39,572 nucleotides of DNA, taken from assembly GCA_030648295.1 (NCBI GenBank), contig JAUSID010000256.1, forward strand, positions 1 to 39,572. Direction: 5' to 3'. How positions within the stretch are numbered: position 1 is the first letter of the stretch; each line of letters starts with the position of its first letter. This document shows, in pieces, positions 1-9,900 of the stretch. Source of the stretch: Opitutaceae bacterium (GTDB lineage: Bacteria; Verrucomicrobiota; Verrucomicrobiia; Opitutales; Opitutaceae). The notes below the pieces were generated by a model, which was not told the origin of the DNA, searched no databases, and worked only from the letters and a program-made list of their open reading frames with translations. Both the position numbers and the translations under genes were made by a program.

Positions 1-572
1 CGGCGGGCCGGGGCAGGCCATCCTAGCCCGCATAGTTCACCCGTGAAATGGTCTTCAGCCGTGTCTGACCGCCAACATCCCACTGGTCCGGCGAGCGCCC
101 CGCGTTCATGCGGGCTAAATGCAAAATGCGCCGGAGGCGCACAAGCCGCCGCGGTTAACCCGCCTTCGGCGGGTTTTGCCCTTAGCCGGGAAAACGTGGA
201 GCGTGCGCCGGCGCACGGCACAAGCGAACACGCTGTGCGTTCGCAGCGGAGCAGAGTGTGAAATTTCCCGGCTAGTCGACCGCGCGGAGCGTCGATGTCC
301 ACGTCCGCGCGAATTTTCCGACCTCGTTTTCGATCTCGTCGTCCCGCGCGGCTCCGCCTGCAATCGTTCGCGGTCGAGGTAAATGGTAAAGCATGACCCC
401 CGGCCTGACCCCGCCCGCAGCCAGGCGCAGTCGGTGTGCTTCGGGTCGGGTGTGGACGAAATCGATCGTTCTGAGTGGCGCCGGCCGCGGACGGCAATCG
501 TCATCCGGCGTAGTACTCAGGCATGGGAGATTTGATTAGGGTGATGGGCGGACGACTTTCCATTAGGTGTTC
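1..572. other. Intergenic region without a convincing gene
   Basis: I see no protein with recognisable motifs on either strand here. The open frames present are rich in Arg, Ser and Pro, as expected of GC-rich non-coding DNA. The region holds one strong hairpin (listed separately) and several short GC-rich inverted repeats. The left edge may cut a transcription unit that lies outside the window. Confidence 0.6.
157..178 (+). terminator. Possible intrinsic terminator hairpin
   Basis: A 7-8 bp GC-rich stem (AACCCGC pairing with GCGGGTT) encloses a short CTTCG-type loop and is followed by TTTT. This is the usual shape of a rho-independent terminator. Because the stem is also A-rich on its 5' side, it could act in both directions. 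No gene that it would terminate is identifiable inside the window. Confidence 0.4.
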
Positions 573-944
573 TCAGTCGATCGGCTCCGCGATCTTCAGA
601 CGATATCCGTTCGGATCTTCGATGACATATTGGCGCGCGTCCCACGCGCGATCGGAGACCGCTTCGATTATCGTGGCCCCGCGCTGCCGATGCTCGTTGA
701 ACATGGCATCGACGTCCTCGACCCAGAGAAAGATATCGGGATGCAGGGAGTCGCTCTTCAATGTTTCCGCCAGCTGCGGGTCGTGCGTGACGTAGAGCAG
801 CACCCCATCGCGTTCGACCCCGGCGTAAACGGGCGGATCACCGAAAACGAAATGCTCCCGGAACCCGAGTACGCGGACATAATAGTCGATCGTCGCGCGG
901 ACATCGGCGGTGGAAACGACCGGCACGGCGGCTTTGAATTTCAT
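573..944 (-). CDS. VOC (glyoxalase/bleomycin-resistance-like) family protein
   Basis: This 123-aa protein has the length and layout of a single VOC module. It opens with the first paired beta-alpha unit (residues 5-28, ending in 'DYYVRVLGF') and closes with the second half (about 65-121), including 'VEDVDAMF' and the typical 'DPNGYRLKIAEP' strand. VOC proteins are metal-dependent lyases, dioxygenases or drug-binding proteins; the substrate cannot be read from sequence. The ATG at 944 is the natural start because the fold begins immediately after it. It is monocistronic, with 435 bp to the next gene. Similar small VOC, SRPBCC and DGPF proteins often sit near ECF sigma genes, as they do a few kb away here, but a functional link is inference. 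Confidence 0.88.
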   Translation of the reverse strand: MKFKAAVPVVSTADVRATIDYYVRVLGFREHFVFGDPPVYAGVERDGVLLYVTHDPQLAETLKSDSLHPDIFLWVEDVDAMFNEHRQRGATIIEAVSDRAWDARQYVIEDPNGYRLKIAEPID

Positions 945-1380
945 GGCTCAAGGGGGCGGCGGAAGAATCGTGTCCTATAACCCGGTGGCAGCGGAAAAGT
1001 TTCGGTGATTTTGTGCAAAACGCGAGTTTGGCGTCACGCACAGCGCGTACAGCGAGGGTGTACGATGCCGGCCGGCCGAACCTAGTTTGAATTTTTCGCG
1101 GTGACGACGTCGTCGGCACTCGCTTATTTCATGTCAGTGGCTTTAGAGGCGATGCCGAGGCGTCATCTCGCCAATCTGCGCCGTGACCGGCGCACCAATC
1201 CGCGCGGTTTCGATCATCCCTTCAAAGGCGGGACGGCTTGCTCCCCGGCGGAAGCATGACCGATCGAGACCACGGTCGTGAAGGGTTAAATCTACCGGAA
1301 TTCCGGTAGTTTGCGTTCTTCCATCCCACCGTGACAGGCGTGTTACTCCGCTGCATCGCCGCCCTCGTTCACCCGCCACC
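945..1380. other. Intergenic region upstream of a response regulator
   Basis: No coding frame with recognisable motifs is visible. The only clear element is a perfect 18-bp palindrome at 1292-1309, about 70 bp before the response-regulator start, listed separately. The sequence otherwise looks like ordinary divergent intergenic DNA and could hold promoters for both flanking genes. Confidence 0.5.
1292..1309. promoter_or_regulatory. 18-bp perfect palindrome, possible operator
   Basis: CTACCGGAATTCCGGTAG is a perfect dyad located 72 bp before the ATG of the response regulator at 1381. A related copy with two mismatches in the left arm occurs near 31527-31544. A perfect dyad of this size at this distance from a start would suit a dimeric repressor site, but no cognate regulator is identified, so the role is inferred. 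Confidence 0.35.
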
Positions 1381-1803
1381 ATGAAGCCTTTCTCCATTCT
1401 GATTGTCGCCGATGACGACACGGAGCGAAGCGACTTTGCTGCCATCGTGGAAAACGCGCATCATCACGCTACTGTGGCGGAGCGCGGCCAGGAAGCGCTG
1501 GCACTGCTGCGGACGACCCGTTTCGACGTCATTCTCGCGGACGTCATCCTGGACGACATCGACGGGCTGCAAGTCATCAGGACCGCGAAGTCGCTGCAGC
1601 CCAATGCGCGGATTATCGCGATGGCGGGCAATAACCGTTTCCTCGCTCCTTCGTTTTGCCTGCGACTGGCGACCGCAATGGGCAGCCATGCTGTGCTCAC
1701 CAAGCCGTTCAGCCTTCAGGAACTGCTGATGGCGATCGATGGTTCACTCCACGAGAACGATTCCAGGTCACCGTTGGTCGCGTGCAGTACCAAGCGCGCA
1801 TAG
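1381..1803 (+). CDS. Single-domain response regulator (CheY-like receiver)
   Basis: The 140-aa protein is almost entirely a receiver domain. The acidic pocket is D11-D13, the phospho-acceptor is D54 in 'VILADVIL', and the conserved lysine is K108 in 'LTKPF'. There is no output domain, so it would act by protein-protein contact or as a phosphorelay intermediate. The end of the receiver ('KPFSLQELLMAIDG') closely resembles that of the regulator at 38720-39088, suggesting paralogues. No histidine kinase gene is adjacent. The ATG at 1381 directly precedes the first beta strand. A roughly 15-residue unstructured tail follows the domain. Confidence 0.9.
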   Translation: MKPFSILIVADDDTERSDFAAIVENAHHHATVAERGQEALALLRTTRFDVILADVILDDIDGLQVIRTAKSLQPNARIIAMAGNNRFLAPSFCLRLATAMGSHAVLTKPFSLQELLMAIDGSLHENDSRSPLVACSTKRA

Positions 1804-1909
1804 GCGGCCAGTTGTAATCAAACGTTCAGTCGATTCCCCGGGGCGTGAGAAACCGCGCCGGGCTTCCAATTGTTCGCGTTCAACCAGTGGATAATCTCGA
1901 TGCGATCGT

Positions 1910-2395
1910 TCACCCCGGCGCTCGTTTCAAATCCGCTTCGACGAGGGCCGCGAGTTTGGCGAGCGCCTCCCGCCAGCCGGTCTCGTTGTCGACGGGCGAG
2001 ACTCCGGGAGGCAGACCTTCATGCACGCCGAGCACATCGGTGCCATCGTCTTTGTCTGTCAGCGTGGTCGTGATCGTCATCTCGCCGCGGAGCTCGGGAG
2101 CGGTCGTCTCGAACTCGACCAGTTCGACGACCCGCTCGTTCGGTACGAGTTTCAGGAACCGGCCGTGGTAGGTGTCGGTATGCGCGGTGGTCTTGCCCGT
2201 GCCGGTCGGCGCGTCGTAGGTGAGCGAAACCCGGAACGCGCCACTTTCGCAGGCTTCGAACCGGTGCACGTGGCAGGTCATCCCGGCCGGCACCTTCCAT
2301 TTTGCGATCGCGTGCGGATCGAGCAGCGCGCGATACACCATCGCGCGCGGTGCGTTCACATGTCGACTGACGCGGGTCGAACTCGTCGTTGGCAC
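1910..2395 (-). CDS. SRPBCC/AHSA1-domain protein
   Basis: This 161-aa protein matches the START-like SRPBCC fold of the AHSA1 (Aha1 C-terminal-like) family. It has the N-terminal strand 'TRVSRHVNAPRAMVYRAL', the 'DPHAIAKWKVPAGM' turn typical of activator-of-Hsp90 homologues, a central antiparallel sheet, and a long C-terminal helix ('GWREALAKLAALVEADL'). Family members bind hydrophobic ligands in the cavity under that helix; the ligand is unknown. The chosen start is a GTG at 2395, because the fold begins at residue 6 and no suitable ATG lies upstream. It lies 21 bp downstream of the VOC gene at 2417-3022 on the same strand, so co-transcription is likely. Confidence 0.88.
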   Translation of the reverse strand: MPTTSSTRVSRHVNAPRAMVYRALLDPHAIAKWKVPAGMTCHVHRFEACESGAFRVSLTYDAPTGTGKTTAHTDTYHGRFLKLVPNERVVELVEFETTAPELRGEMTITTTLTDKDDGTDVLGVHEGLPPGVSPVDNETGWREALAKLAALVEADLKRAPG

Positions 2396-2416
2396 AATCT
2401 AAAAGATCCGTGTGCC

Positions 2417-3022
2417 CTAGCTTGCGGGAGAAGGCGGTGGCGGCATCTCCGCGAACGCTTTTTGCGCCGCTGCCGCGACCTCGGCCGGAGTCATGTCGCG
2501 GAGATGCGTGGCGACAGACCAGCGATGTCCGAACGGATCCTCGAGCTTGCCGTACCTGTCTCCCCAGAACATGTCGGCCACCGGCATCGTGACTTTTGCT
2601 CCGGCCTCCACGGCTTGGGCGACGACCGCATCCACGTCGTCGACGTACAAGTGAATCGTTACCGGCGAACCCTTGAGCGTCTTCGGGCCGAGTGCGCCCC
2701 ATTCGGGCATTTCATCGACAAGCATCACGGGCGCGCCACCAATGCGCAGCACGGCATGCATGACCTTGCCGTCGTGATCCGGCAGCCGCCCCTCCTCGAA
2801 GGCGTTGAATGCTTTCTTGTAGAACTCGATTGCATCAGCCGCGCCGGCGCAGATCAGATGCGGTGTCACCGCCGTGAGTCCGGCGACAGCCGCTTTCGCA
2901 CGTTGTTTTTTCGCGGGTTTCTTCGGCTTGGACTTGGTTGGCTTCGCGACTGACTTTGCCGCGGATTTCCGGGCGGGTTTGCGAGCAGCAGACTTCCGAT
3001 TGAATTTGGATTTCGAGGGCAT
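2417..3022 (-). CDS. PhnB-like VOC protein with a Lys/Ala-rich N-terminal tail
   Basis: Residues about 47-201 form a PhnB-like VOC domain: 'VTPHLICAGAADAIEFYKKAF' at the front, 'MHAVLRIGGAPVMLVDE' in the middle and 'DPFGHRWSVATHLRDMTPAEV' near the end, the last being typical of this subfamily. The first 45 residues are unusual, a low-complexity run of Lys, Ala, Arg, Ser and Pro resembling the tail of histone H1-like or AlgP-like proteins. I chose the ATG at 3022 (201 aa); upstream in-frame extension would run into the response regulator at 3096. PhnB-like proteins are usually non-enzymatic or of unknown substrate. The basic tail may bind nucleic acid or be a disordered linker. Confidence 0.85.
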   Translation of the reverse strand: MPSKSKFNRKSAARKPARKSAAKSVAKPTKSKPKKPAKKQRAKAAVAGLTAVTPHLICAGAADAIEFYKKAFNAFEEGRLPDHDGKVMHAVLRIGGAPVMLVDEMPEWGALGPKTLKGSPVTIHLYVDDVDAVVAQAVEAGAKVTMPVADMFWGDRYGKLEDPFGHRWSVATHLRDMTPAEVAAAAQKAFAEMPPPPSPAS

Positions 3023-3095
3023 GGGGGTGGGTCTTGAGGGCGATGTTGGGGGAAGAAAGAATACTCCCAACCATCGCCGCTCGCTAGCGGACATT

Positions 3096-3539
3096 TCAGG
3101 CTTTCGACTTCGCGTCTGCCATGCGGGCGATCGGCAGACTCCGGATGACCGCGACGAATTCACCCAGATCGTGCGGTTTCACGAAGTAGTCCTGTGCCCC
3201 CAACTGGGTTGCCATGTGCCGGTCGGTCTCAGCCGGGGACGACGAGAATATGTAGGCTGGAATGTCACGCAGTTCGGCCGGCTGATTCGCCAGCCAGCGA
3301 AGCACATCGAATCCGCTCATCCGCGGCATCTTCAAATCCAGCAGCACCATGACCGGCAGAGGATGCTGCGCTCTATTGTCATACGGCACATCCCCACGGA
3401 GATAGCTGACGGCATGGAATCCATCGCCGACCACGATCAGCGGATTCGCAATGCCCGACTTTTCGAAAGCATAGCGGAGAAGGAAAGCGTCTGACTCCTC
3501 GTCCTCGGCCGCAAGAATCGGAGCGAGCAAGGGATTCAT
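3096..3539 (-). CDS. Rcp1-like single-domain response regulator
   Basis: This 147-aa stand-alone receiver has acidic residues at E12-E14, phospho-acceptor D68 in 'MVLLDLKMPRM' and the conserved K121 in 'YFVKPHDLGEF'. The extended alpha2-beta3 segment and the phrase 'LLRYAFEKSG' are typical of the Rcp1 group, which often pairs with phytochrome-like or hybrid kinases. No kinase is adjacent. The ATG at 3539 is preferred because sequence before it lacks the fold. The aldo/keto reductase gene ends only 16 bp upstream, so the regulator may lie in its transcript. The PhnB-like gene starts 73 bp downstream. Confidence 0.9.
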   Translation of the reverse strand: MNPLLAPILAAEDEESDAFLLRYAFEKSGIANPLIVVGDGFHAVSYLRGDVPYDNRAQHPLPVMVLLDLKMPRMSGFDVLRWLANQPAELRDIPAYIFSSSPAETDRHMATQLGAQDYFVKPHDLGEFVAVIRSLPIARMADAKSKA

Positions 3540-3555
3540 GACTGTCGCGCCAGCG

Positions 3556-4524
3556 TCACCGGTTATATTTCGGGCTGGGTCCACGCAGCCGTTCCCAGAT
3601 GCGATCGCAGGCCGCAACCGCGTCTGCGGGCAGCGGACCCTCCTCAATCGCACTGAGGTTTTCCTGAAGATGCGCGAGTTTGGAGGCGCCAAGAATCAAG
3701 CAGTCAACGGGGGAATGGTGCAGCACCCAGTTCAACGCGAGGCTGACGAGCGAACGGTTGGCATCACGCGCAATCGTATTCAGCTCCTGCAGCGCGTTGA
3801 AATTTGTCTCATGCCAGTAGCGGTCCAGGTAACCTTTCATGAGATCGAAGCGTGTGCCCGGCAGTGGCGCCTCGAATTTTTGTTTGCCGGTGAGCAGACC
3901 GCCGGCGAGCGGATTGTAGACGACGGTCGCGAGCCCGAATTCGCGGCACATGGGCAGGAATTCCGGTTCGATGCCGCGCGCCAGCAGGTTGAACATCGGC
4001 TGCGTCACGGCGATCGGTGGAGCACTGTTCTGCTCGCCGAGCCAGAGCATGCGACACACCTGCCACGAAGCGTAGTTGGATACGCCGATGTGCCGCACCT
4101 TTCCTTCGCGCACCAACTGCGCCACGGCTGCCAGCGACTCCTCGACCGGCACCGCGTAATCGGGCCAGTGCAGGTAATAGATGTCGACGTAGTCCGTTTG
4201 GAGCCGGCGCAGGCTTTCCTCGATGCCGTGTCGAATCGCCGCGCGGGACAAGCCGACCTCGTGCGGCAAGTCGCCCATTTTGCCGGCGACCTTCGTGGCG
4301 AGCACCACGCGATCGCGACGGCCGCGGAGTGCCCGGCCGAGGATGGTCTCGGCAGCCCCGGCATTATAGACGTTTGCCGTATCGAAGAAGTTGACACCCG
4401 CCTCGAGGCAGATGCCGGCCATTTCCAGCGCGGTTTTTTCGTCGGTCTGGGCGCCAAAGGTCATGGTGCCGAGACACACTCGTGACACGCTGAGGTTCGT
4501 TTTGCCGAGGTTGCGAGTTTCCAT
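3556..4524 (-). CDS. Aldo/keto reductase
   Basis: The 322-aa protein is a complete AKR TIM barrel. The catalytic tetrad is visible as D48 and Y53 in 'FFDTANVY', K78 in 'VLATK' and H119 in 'YYLHWPD'. 'HIGVSNYASWQ' follows as usual, and the NADPH-binding end is represented by 'LILGASKLAHLQENL'. It reduces an aldehyde or ketone, or oxidises a sugar, with NAD(P)H; the substrate is not determined. The ATG at 4524 gives the canonical start 'METRNLGKTNLSVS'. It is the third gene of a minus-strand set (SDR, MFS, AKR), 105 bp after the transporter, consistent with metabolism of the imported compound. Confidence 0.93.
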   Translation of the reverse strand: METRNLGKTNLSVSRVCLGTMTFGAQTDEKTALEMAGICLEAGVNFFDTANVYNAGAAETILGRALRGRRDRVVLATKVAGKMGDLPHEVGLSRAAIRHGIEESLRRLQTDYVDIYYLHWPDYAVPVEESLAAVAQLVREGKVRHIGVSNYASWQVCRMLWLGEQNSAPPIAVTQPMFNLLARGIEPEFLPMCREFGLATVVYNPLAGGLLTGKQKFEAPLPGTRFDLMKGYLDRYWHETNFNALQELNTIARDANRSLVSLALNWVLHHSPVDCLILGASKLAHLQENLSAIEEGPLPADAVAACDRIWERLRGPSPKYNR

Positions 4525-4629
4525 GAGAATCAATCGGCCGCGTGGGGGCGCAGATCGGCTGCGGCGGCGCATGGCCGGGCACGCCCACCGACCAGACATG
4601 AGTGCAGGAGCCGATGCCGGGGCGCATGA

Positions 4630-5910
4630 TTACACGGCGGGCGCGGCGAGCGTCGGGGCCGTCGGCGCAGGTTGATCAAACATTGGTTTCGTCGGATCGA
4701 TCAGCCAGAAAAGGCACGCTGCGATCGAAACCATTCCGGCGATGAGGAACATCGGCGTGTTGTAGTCGCCATAAGCGCCGACCAGCTGGCCGAACATCCA
4801 CGTGCACACGAAGCCGCCGGCCGAGCCCGCGGTATTCATCGCGCCGCTGACGGCGCCGGAATAACGGCCGCCGATATCGACGCACAACGACCACGCCGAC
4901 GGCAGCATGCAATCCATCACGCCAAAGCCGAGCGCGAGCAGCACGACGCCGGACATCCTGCCCGTCGTCGATGCTGTGGCCACGAGGAATCCGGCCGAGA
5001 TGAGCAGGCATGTCGTGCCCATCAGCCGCCGCCCGAGCGACAATCCGTATCGGGCCACCAATCGATCCCCCAGTCGCCCGCCGAGGGCGTTGCCGATCGC
5101 GCCGAGAATGAACGGCAGCGAAGCGAATACGCCCATCTCCGCTTCCGTGAGTCCGCGGCCTTTGACGAGATAAGTGGGAAACCAGCCGAGGTAAAAAATG
5201 GAGCCCCAGACGTAGCACCAATACATTGCCATGATCAGCCAGAGTTGCCGGCACCGGAAGAGCTTTCCCCACGGCACGGCCGTATGCGCCGCCGGTGCAC
5301 CGCCGCCCGCGGTGATTTCCGCCAGCTCCTCCCGGCTTACGCCCGGTTGCCGGGTCGGATGATCCCGATACCAGGTGAACCACACGATCGCCCAGAGGAT
5401 GCCGAGACCGCCGAACGCGTAAAACGTCCCGCGCCAGCCGAGCAGCACCATCAACGGCACCACGATCAGCGGTGAGAGCGCGCCGCCGATCCGGCTCGCG
5501 CCCCACACGATGCCCTGCGCCCGCGCGCGTTCCGTAATCGGAAACCAATTACTGATCACGCCGGACATGTTGGGATAGGCGCCCGCTTCCCCCGCGCCAA
5601 AAAGGAACCGCGTGATCGCCAGCACGACGAAGCTCCCGGCCGCGCCGGTCAAGCTGGTGAAGGCCGACCACCAGATGACAATCCGCGTCAGCACGCGCCG
5701 GTGACCAATCCGATCTCCCATCGCCCCCGTCGGAATTTCGAAGAGGCCGTAGGAGATCAGAAAGGCGTTGAGCACCCAGCTCCACTGCTCGGGCGTGAGC
5801 TTCAATTCGTCCTGGATGCGCGGGCCCGCGACCCCGATGCAAATGCGGTCGAGATACGTGATGACGGACAGGAGACCGAGGAGTGAAAGGACGACGTGGC
5901 GTTTCTTCAC
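4630..5910 (-). CDS. MFS transporter, anion:cation symporter (ACS) type
   Basis: At 426 aa with about 12 predicted transmembrane segments, this matches the ACS branch of the major facilitator superfamily, which includes hexuronate, glucarate and galactonate importers. Diagnostic stretches are 'VITYLDRICIGVAGP' in helix 1, 'SYGLFEIPTGAMGDRIGHRRVL' around loop 2-3, and 'RFLFGAGEAGAYPN' in helix 4. It would import an organic anion with protons. The start is a GTG at 5910, directly before the basic cap 'KKRH'. It lies 42 bp after the SDR gene and before the aldo/keto reductase, with a TonB receptor divergent upstream, so an outer- plus inner-membrane uptake route is likely. Confidence 0.93.
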   Translation of the reverse strand: MKKRHVVLSLLGLLSVITYLDRICIGVAGPRIQDELKLTPEQWSWVLNAFLISYGLFEIPTGAMGDRIGHRRVLTRIVIWWSAFTSLTGAAGSFVVLAITRFLFGAGEAGAYPNMSGVISNWFPITERARAQGIVWGASRIGGALSPLIVVPLMVLLGWRGTFYAFGGLGILWAIVWFTWYRDHPTRQPGVSREELAEITAGGGAPAAHTAVPWGKLFRCRQLWLIMAMYWCYVWGSIFYLGWFPTYLVKGRGLTEAEMGVFASLPFILGAIGNALGGRLGDRLVARYGLSLGRRLMGTTCLLISAGFLVATASTTGRMSGVVLLALGFGVMDCMLPSAWSLCVDIGGRYSGAVSGAMNTAGSAGGFVCTWMFGQLVGAYGDYNTPMFLIAGMVSIAACLFWLIDPTKPMFDQPAPTAPTLAAPAV

Positions 5911-5952
5911 TGGAAATGGCGATGCACCCCAAGCTGTGATCGGCGGCGCGAG

Positions 5953-6744
5953 TTACTTTTTGTCGTTGAAAATCAGGCCGGCCGCATCGAACCCGCCATC
6001 CACATTCAGGATGTGGCCAACCACGAAGCTCGAGTCATCGGACGCCAGGAAGACCGCCGCCGCGGCGATTTCCGCGCCCCGGCCATACCGCTTGAGGGGG
6101 ATGCGATCGAGATAGGCCCGCCGCGTATCGGGCGTATGCGTGCCGCGGCTTTGCTCGGTGTCGATCGGTCCGGGGGAAATTGCGTTCACGCCGACGCCGA
6201 GCGGCGCGAGCTCCACGGCCATCACGCGCGTCAATTGGATCACGCCCGCCTTGGCCGCGCCATAGGCGGCCCGGCCGACCCCGCCACGCTGGCCGGAGAT
6301 CGACGCGATATTGATGATTCGACCGCCGCCCTGTTTGACCATCACGCGTGCCGCCGCCTGCGCGCAGAGGAATGTGCCGGTGAGATTCACGCGGAGATTG
6401 CGCTCCCACTCTTCGAGCGACAGCTCGAGCACGGGCTCGTTCGAGCCGATGCCGGCGTTGTTCACGAGCACGTCGAGTCGGCTGTAACGCCGCAGCGTTT
6501 CGGCAATGACCGCGCTGATCATCGCTGGCCGCGTCACGTCGATCTCGAGACCAAGCGCATTGCCGCCGGCGGCGGCAATCTCCGCGGCGACGGCAGACGC
6601 ACGCTGCTCGTTCAAGTCGGCCACGATCACGCGCGCGCCTTCCTTCATGAAGCGCAGGGCGATCTCGCGGCCGATGCCCTGGCCCGCGCCGGTGATGAGG
6701 GCGACCTTGTCGTGGAGCCGAGGAAGACTGGTGCCGTTGGTCAT
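5953..6744 (-). CDS. Short-chain dehydrogenase/reductase (SDR)
   Basis: This 263-aa classical SDR shows the Rossmann motif TGAGQGIG at residues 18-25, the structural 'NNAG' at 95-98, and the catalytic triad S150, Y161 and K165 ('SISGQRG...AAYGAAK'). 'SPGPIDT' and the C-terminal 'NVDGGF' are also typical. The family oxidises or reduces sugar, polyol or steroid hydroxyls with NAD(P). An upstream TTG could add nine residues, but the ATG at 6744 gives a normal SDR N-terminus. It is the first gene of the SDR-MFS-AKR set and is divergent from the TonB receptor at 6915, suggesting shared regulation. Confidence 0.93.
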   Translation of the reverse strand: MTNGTSLPRLHDKVALITGAGQGIGREIALRFMKEGARVIVADLNEQRASAVAAEIAAAGGNALGLEIDVTRPAMISAVIAETLRRYSRLDVLVNNAGIGSNEPVLELSLEEWERNLRVNLTGTFLCAQAAARVMVKQGGGRIINIASISGQRGGVGRAAYGAAKAGVIQLTRVMAVELAPLGVGVNAISPGPIDTEQSRGTHTPDTRRAYLDRIPLKRYGRGAEIAAAAVFLASDDSSFVVGHILNVDGGFDAAGLIFNDKK

Positions 6745-6827
6745 GGACGAATTGGAACCGTGGTTAGCCAACCCGTCTGCGCCGCCATGGCGACCCTACA
6801 ATCGTCCCCCAAAATCATTTAATCGTT

Positions 6828-6854
6828 CTAGCGCAGGGCGGGGGAACGCGCTAG
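6828..6854. promoter_or_regulatory. Inverted repeat in the divergent SDR/receptor promoter region
   Basis: CTAGCGC and GCGCTAG form 7-bp arms separated by 13 bp, midway between the SDR start at 6744 and the receptor start at 6915. The position suits an operator for a dimeric regulator controlling both divergent genes. No regulator gene is adjacent, so the assignment is tentative. Confidence 0.3.
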
Positions 6855-6914
6855 TCTCACCGGCACCCCAATCCCATCGGCAGGCGCTGTCGCGCTTCTG
6901 TTCCCCTACCTACC

Positions 6915-9900
6915 ATGAATGCATCGATTCGTGTTTCGTGCATCCGGACCCTCGCGTCGCTTGGCCTTTCGGCGCTCGCGTCTGCGCAAACCCTCCCACC
7001 ACCCGCCGGCAGTCCAAACTCTTCCGGCGCGAAGGAAACCCCGGTCGAGTTGTCCCCTTTCGTCATCAGCGAGAACACCGAGACCGGCTGGATTGCAACG
7101 GAAACCCTCGCCGGCAGCCGGCTGCGCACCAACTTCAAGGATGTCCCCAATCAGATCGAAACCCTGACGAAGGACTTCATGGCCGATCTCGGCCTGAACT
7201 CCGTCGAGCAGGCGCTCGTCTACACCGCCAACGTCGAAAATCTGAACGACTACGTGCCCTTCGTCCCCGGCTCGGCCGCGGCCGATCCCGGGCAATCGGG
7301 CCGCGTCCGCGGCATCGGCGGCGGCACGCGTTCGCGCAATTTCTTCCAGGCCCAGAATCCGACGGACAACTTCAACATCGAGCGCGTGACAGTGGCGAGC
7401 GGGCCCAACGCCATCCTCTTTGGCCTCGGCAGCCCGGCGGGAATTCTGGACGCCACGCCGGCCCGCGCGGCCATGCGCAACAAATACGGCTTCACGCTCC
7501 AGTTCGACTCCGAGAATTCGAAGCGTGCCACGTTCGACGCGAACCAGATGATCATCAAGGACCGGCTCGCGATCCGGCTGATGGGACTCTCCAAGCGCGA
7601 ATACACCGAGAAAAAACCCAACCTCGATCGCGACGAACGGATCTACGGCGCGCTCACGTTCCAGCCGTTCAAGAACACGACGCTGATTCTGCAGGGTGAG
7701 CGTGACAGCCGGAACTGGAGCCGCGCCGTCCGCCAGCCGCCCGCTGACTTCGTTTCGCTTTGGGTCAACGCGGACAAGATTGCCGGCAGCGGTTACACCA
7801 CCGCGAAGCCCATCTACGACAACACCAGCTTCACGAACATCGCGTCGAATGTCATTTTCAACCGCGCCGGCAACGTCCCCGTCCTCACCAACGACGGCCA
7901 GCCGATGCGCAACTGGAACAACTCCGTCACGGTCAGGAACCCCAGCACGCTCCCCGGCACCAATGCAACCTACGATGGGGACGTGTGGAACATCCTCGAT
8001 CCGAACATCTATTCGTTCGAGGCCAACATGCCCGGCACCAGCCGCACCACCATCCTCGGCGGGATCACGAAGACCGCGATTCTCGAGCAGAAGCTGTTCA
8101 CGAATCTCTTCGTCGAACTGGCCTATAATCACGAGAGCGCCTACAACCACCGGCTCCACTCGATGGGCGGGGGCTCCGGCGATTTTCTCAACCTCCACGT
8201 CGACGCCAACCGCTATTTGCCGGGCACGACCACGCCGAATCCGAACGTGGGCAAGCTGTATTACCAGGGCGTCGCGCAGAATATTCCCAATCTCTACGGC
8301 CGCGAAGACTGGCGCGCGACGCTGTCCTACGAATTCGACGCGGCGCGCAAACTGGGCGAACGCAACCGCCTCTTCAAATGGCTCGGCCGTCACCGCTTCG
8401 CCGGGCTCTACACCGGCTCGGAGAACGAACACCGGCAGCAGCAGGGTTGGACGCGTCGCATCTTCGACGACCCCGTGATTCCCGGCATCACGCTGACGCC
8501 CCGCATCACCCGAAATTGGGCGACGAACGCGAGTCGCGCGCCCCAGTTTCGCCACTATTTGAATGGCCCCAACGACACTGCCAGCGCACCGATTCCGATG
8601 ACGGGCGATGTCACCCTCCTCGATGCCAACAACCGCCCCTTCACGCTTTGGGGTTTCGATCACCCGCTGGTTTCGGAGACGAGCGGCAAGAAACTCGGCG
8701 GCAGCAGCGTGCCGACCGGGGTTAAGAACCGCAACCGGGCGTTCATCTTCGCGTGGCAGGGCTTCTTCCTTCCGGATCGCGAGCAGCAATCGCGGCTCGT
8801 GCTCACGTATGGCTATCGCAAGGACACCGCCAAATCCAAGATCGTCGACGCTGCGTCGACCACGCAGGATTTTTCCGGGCTGTTTCCCTCGATGTGGGAC
8901 GTCACCTACGGGCCCTTCGGCACGCCGCAGACCGGCATCAATCGCAACCTCGGCGTGGTCGCCCGCCCGTTGAAATGGCTCACGTTGTTCTACAATCAGT
9001 CGACCTCGTTCGATCTCAACCAGGGCCGCTACGATCCGTTCGGTAACGAAATCCCGGGCGCGAGCGGCGACGGCAAGGACTACGGCGTGCGCTTTGATCT
9101 CTGGACCGACAAGGTGACGTTGCGCGTGAACAAATACGAAAACGCGCTTGGTCCCCAGCGCGCGACGAATCAGATCAACGATCCGGCGCGCGGGCAAATG
9201 TTCAATGTCGACAACCGGTATCGCGAACTCGATCCCACCGGCCCCACGATCAACATCGTCGACGGCAACCGGCTCGGGTTCCGCACCGCCGGCCAGTCGA
9301 ACTACTGGATCATGTCGAACTTCGAGGGCAAGGGTTACGAGGTCGAACTGAACGTGACGCCGCTGCGCAATTGGAACATCCGCGTCAACGGTTCGAAGTC
9401 GACCGCGGTCGAGTCCGACATCGGCGCTCCATGGTTCGACTGGCTCCGCCAGCGCGAACCGGTCTGGCAGGCGCTCGTCGCGAAGAACGGCGAAGTCGAT
9501 GAGCAGGGGCGGCCCGTCACGTGGGCCACCGCGCCCTTCAGCGCTGCAAATCCCAACGGCCAGACGCTGCAACAATTCCACACGAACTCGCTGGGCGCCT
9601 CGCTGGCGTTCATCTCCGCGGTCGACGGCCGCGTGACGGACAGCGCTCGTCCCGCTCGCGCCAACCTGATCACGAATTATCGCGTGAGCGAAGGGCGTTT
9701 TCGCGGCTTGAATTTTGGCGGCGCCGCGCGCTGGCGCGCGGCCCCGACCGTCGGCTACGGCGTCAGCCCCGGTGCCACCGGCGCTGCCGAGCTCGATCTC
9801 GATCAGCGCTACCGCGGCAAGGAAGAACTCTATTTCGACGCGCTCCTCGGCTACCGCGGACGGATGAAAGCACTCGGCGGATTCACCTACCGCCTACAGT

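Noticed and set aside
115-504. Possible minus-strand gene at the left edge
   Set aside because: Arg/Ser-rich translation with no secondary-structure pattern or motif and no plausible ribosome site; treated as intergenic.
6906-9581. Very long minus-strand open frame (891 codons) opposite the first receptor gene
   Set aside because: Its composition (Arg, Ala, Val and Glu-rich, with no fold or motif) is the antisense shadow of a GC-rich gene. The plus-strand receptor has a signal peptide, the VELSPF motif and a plug domain.
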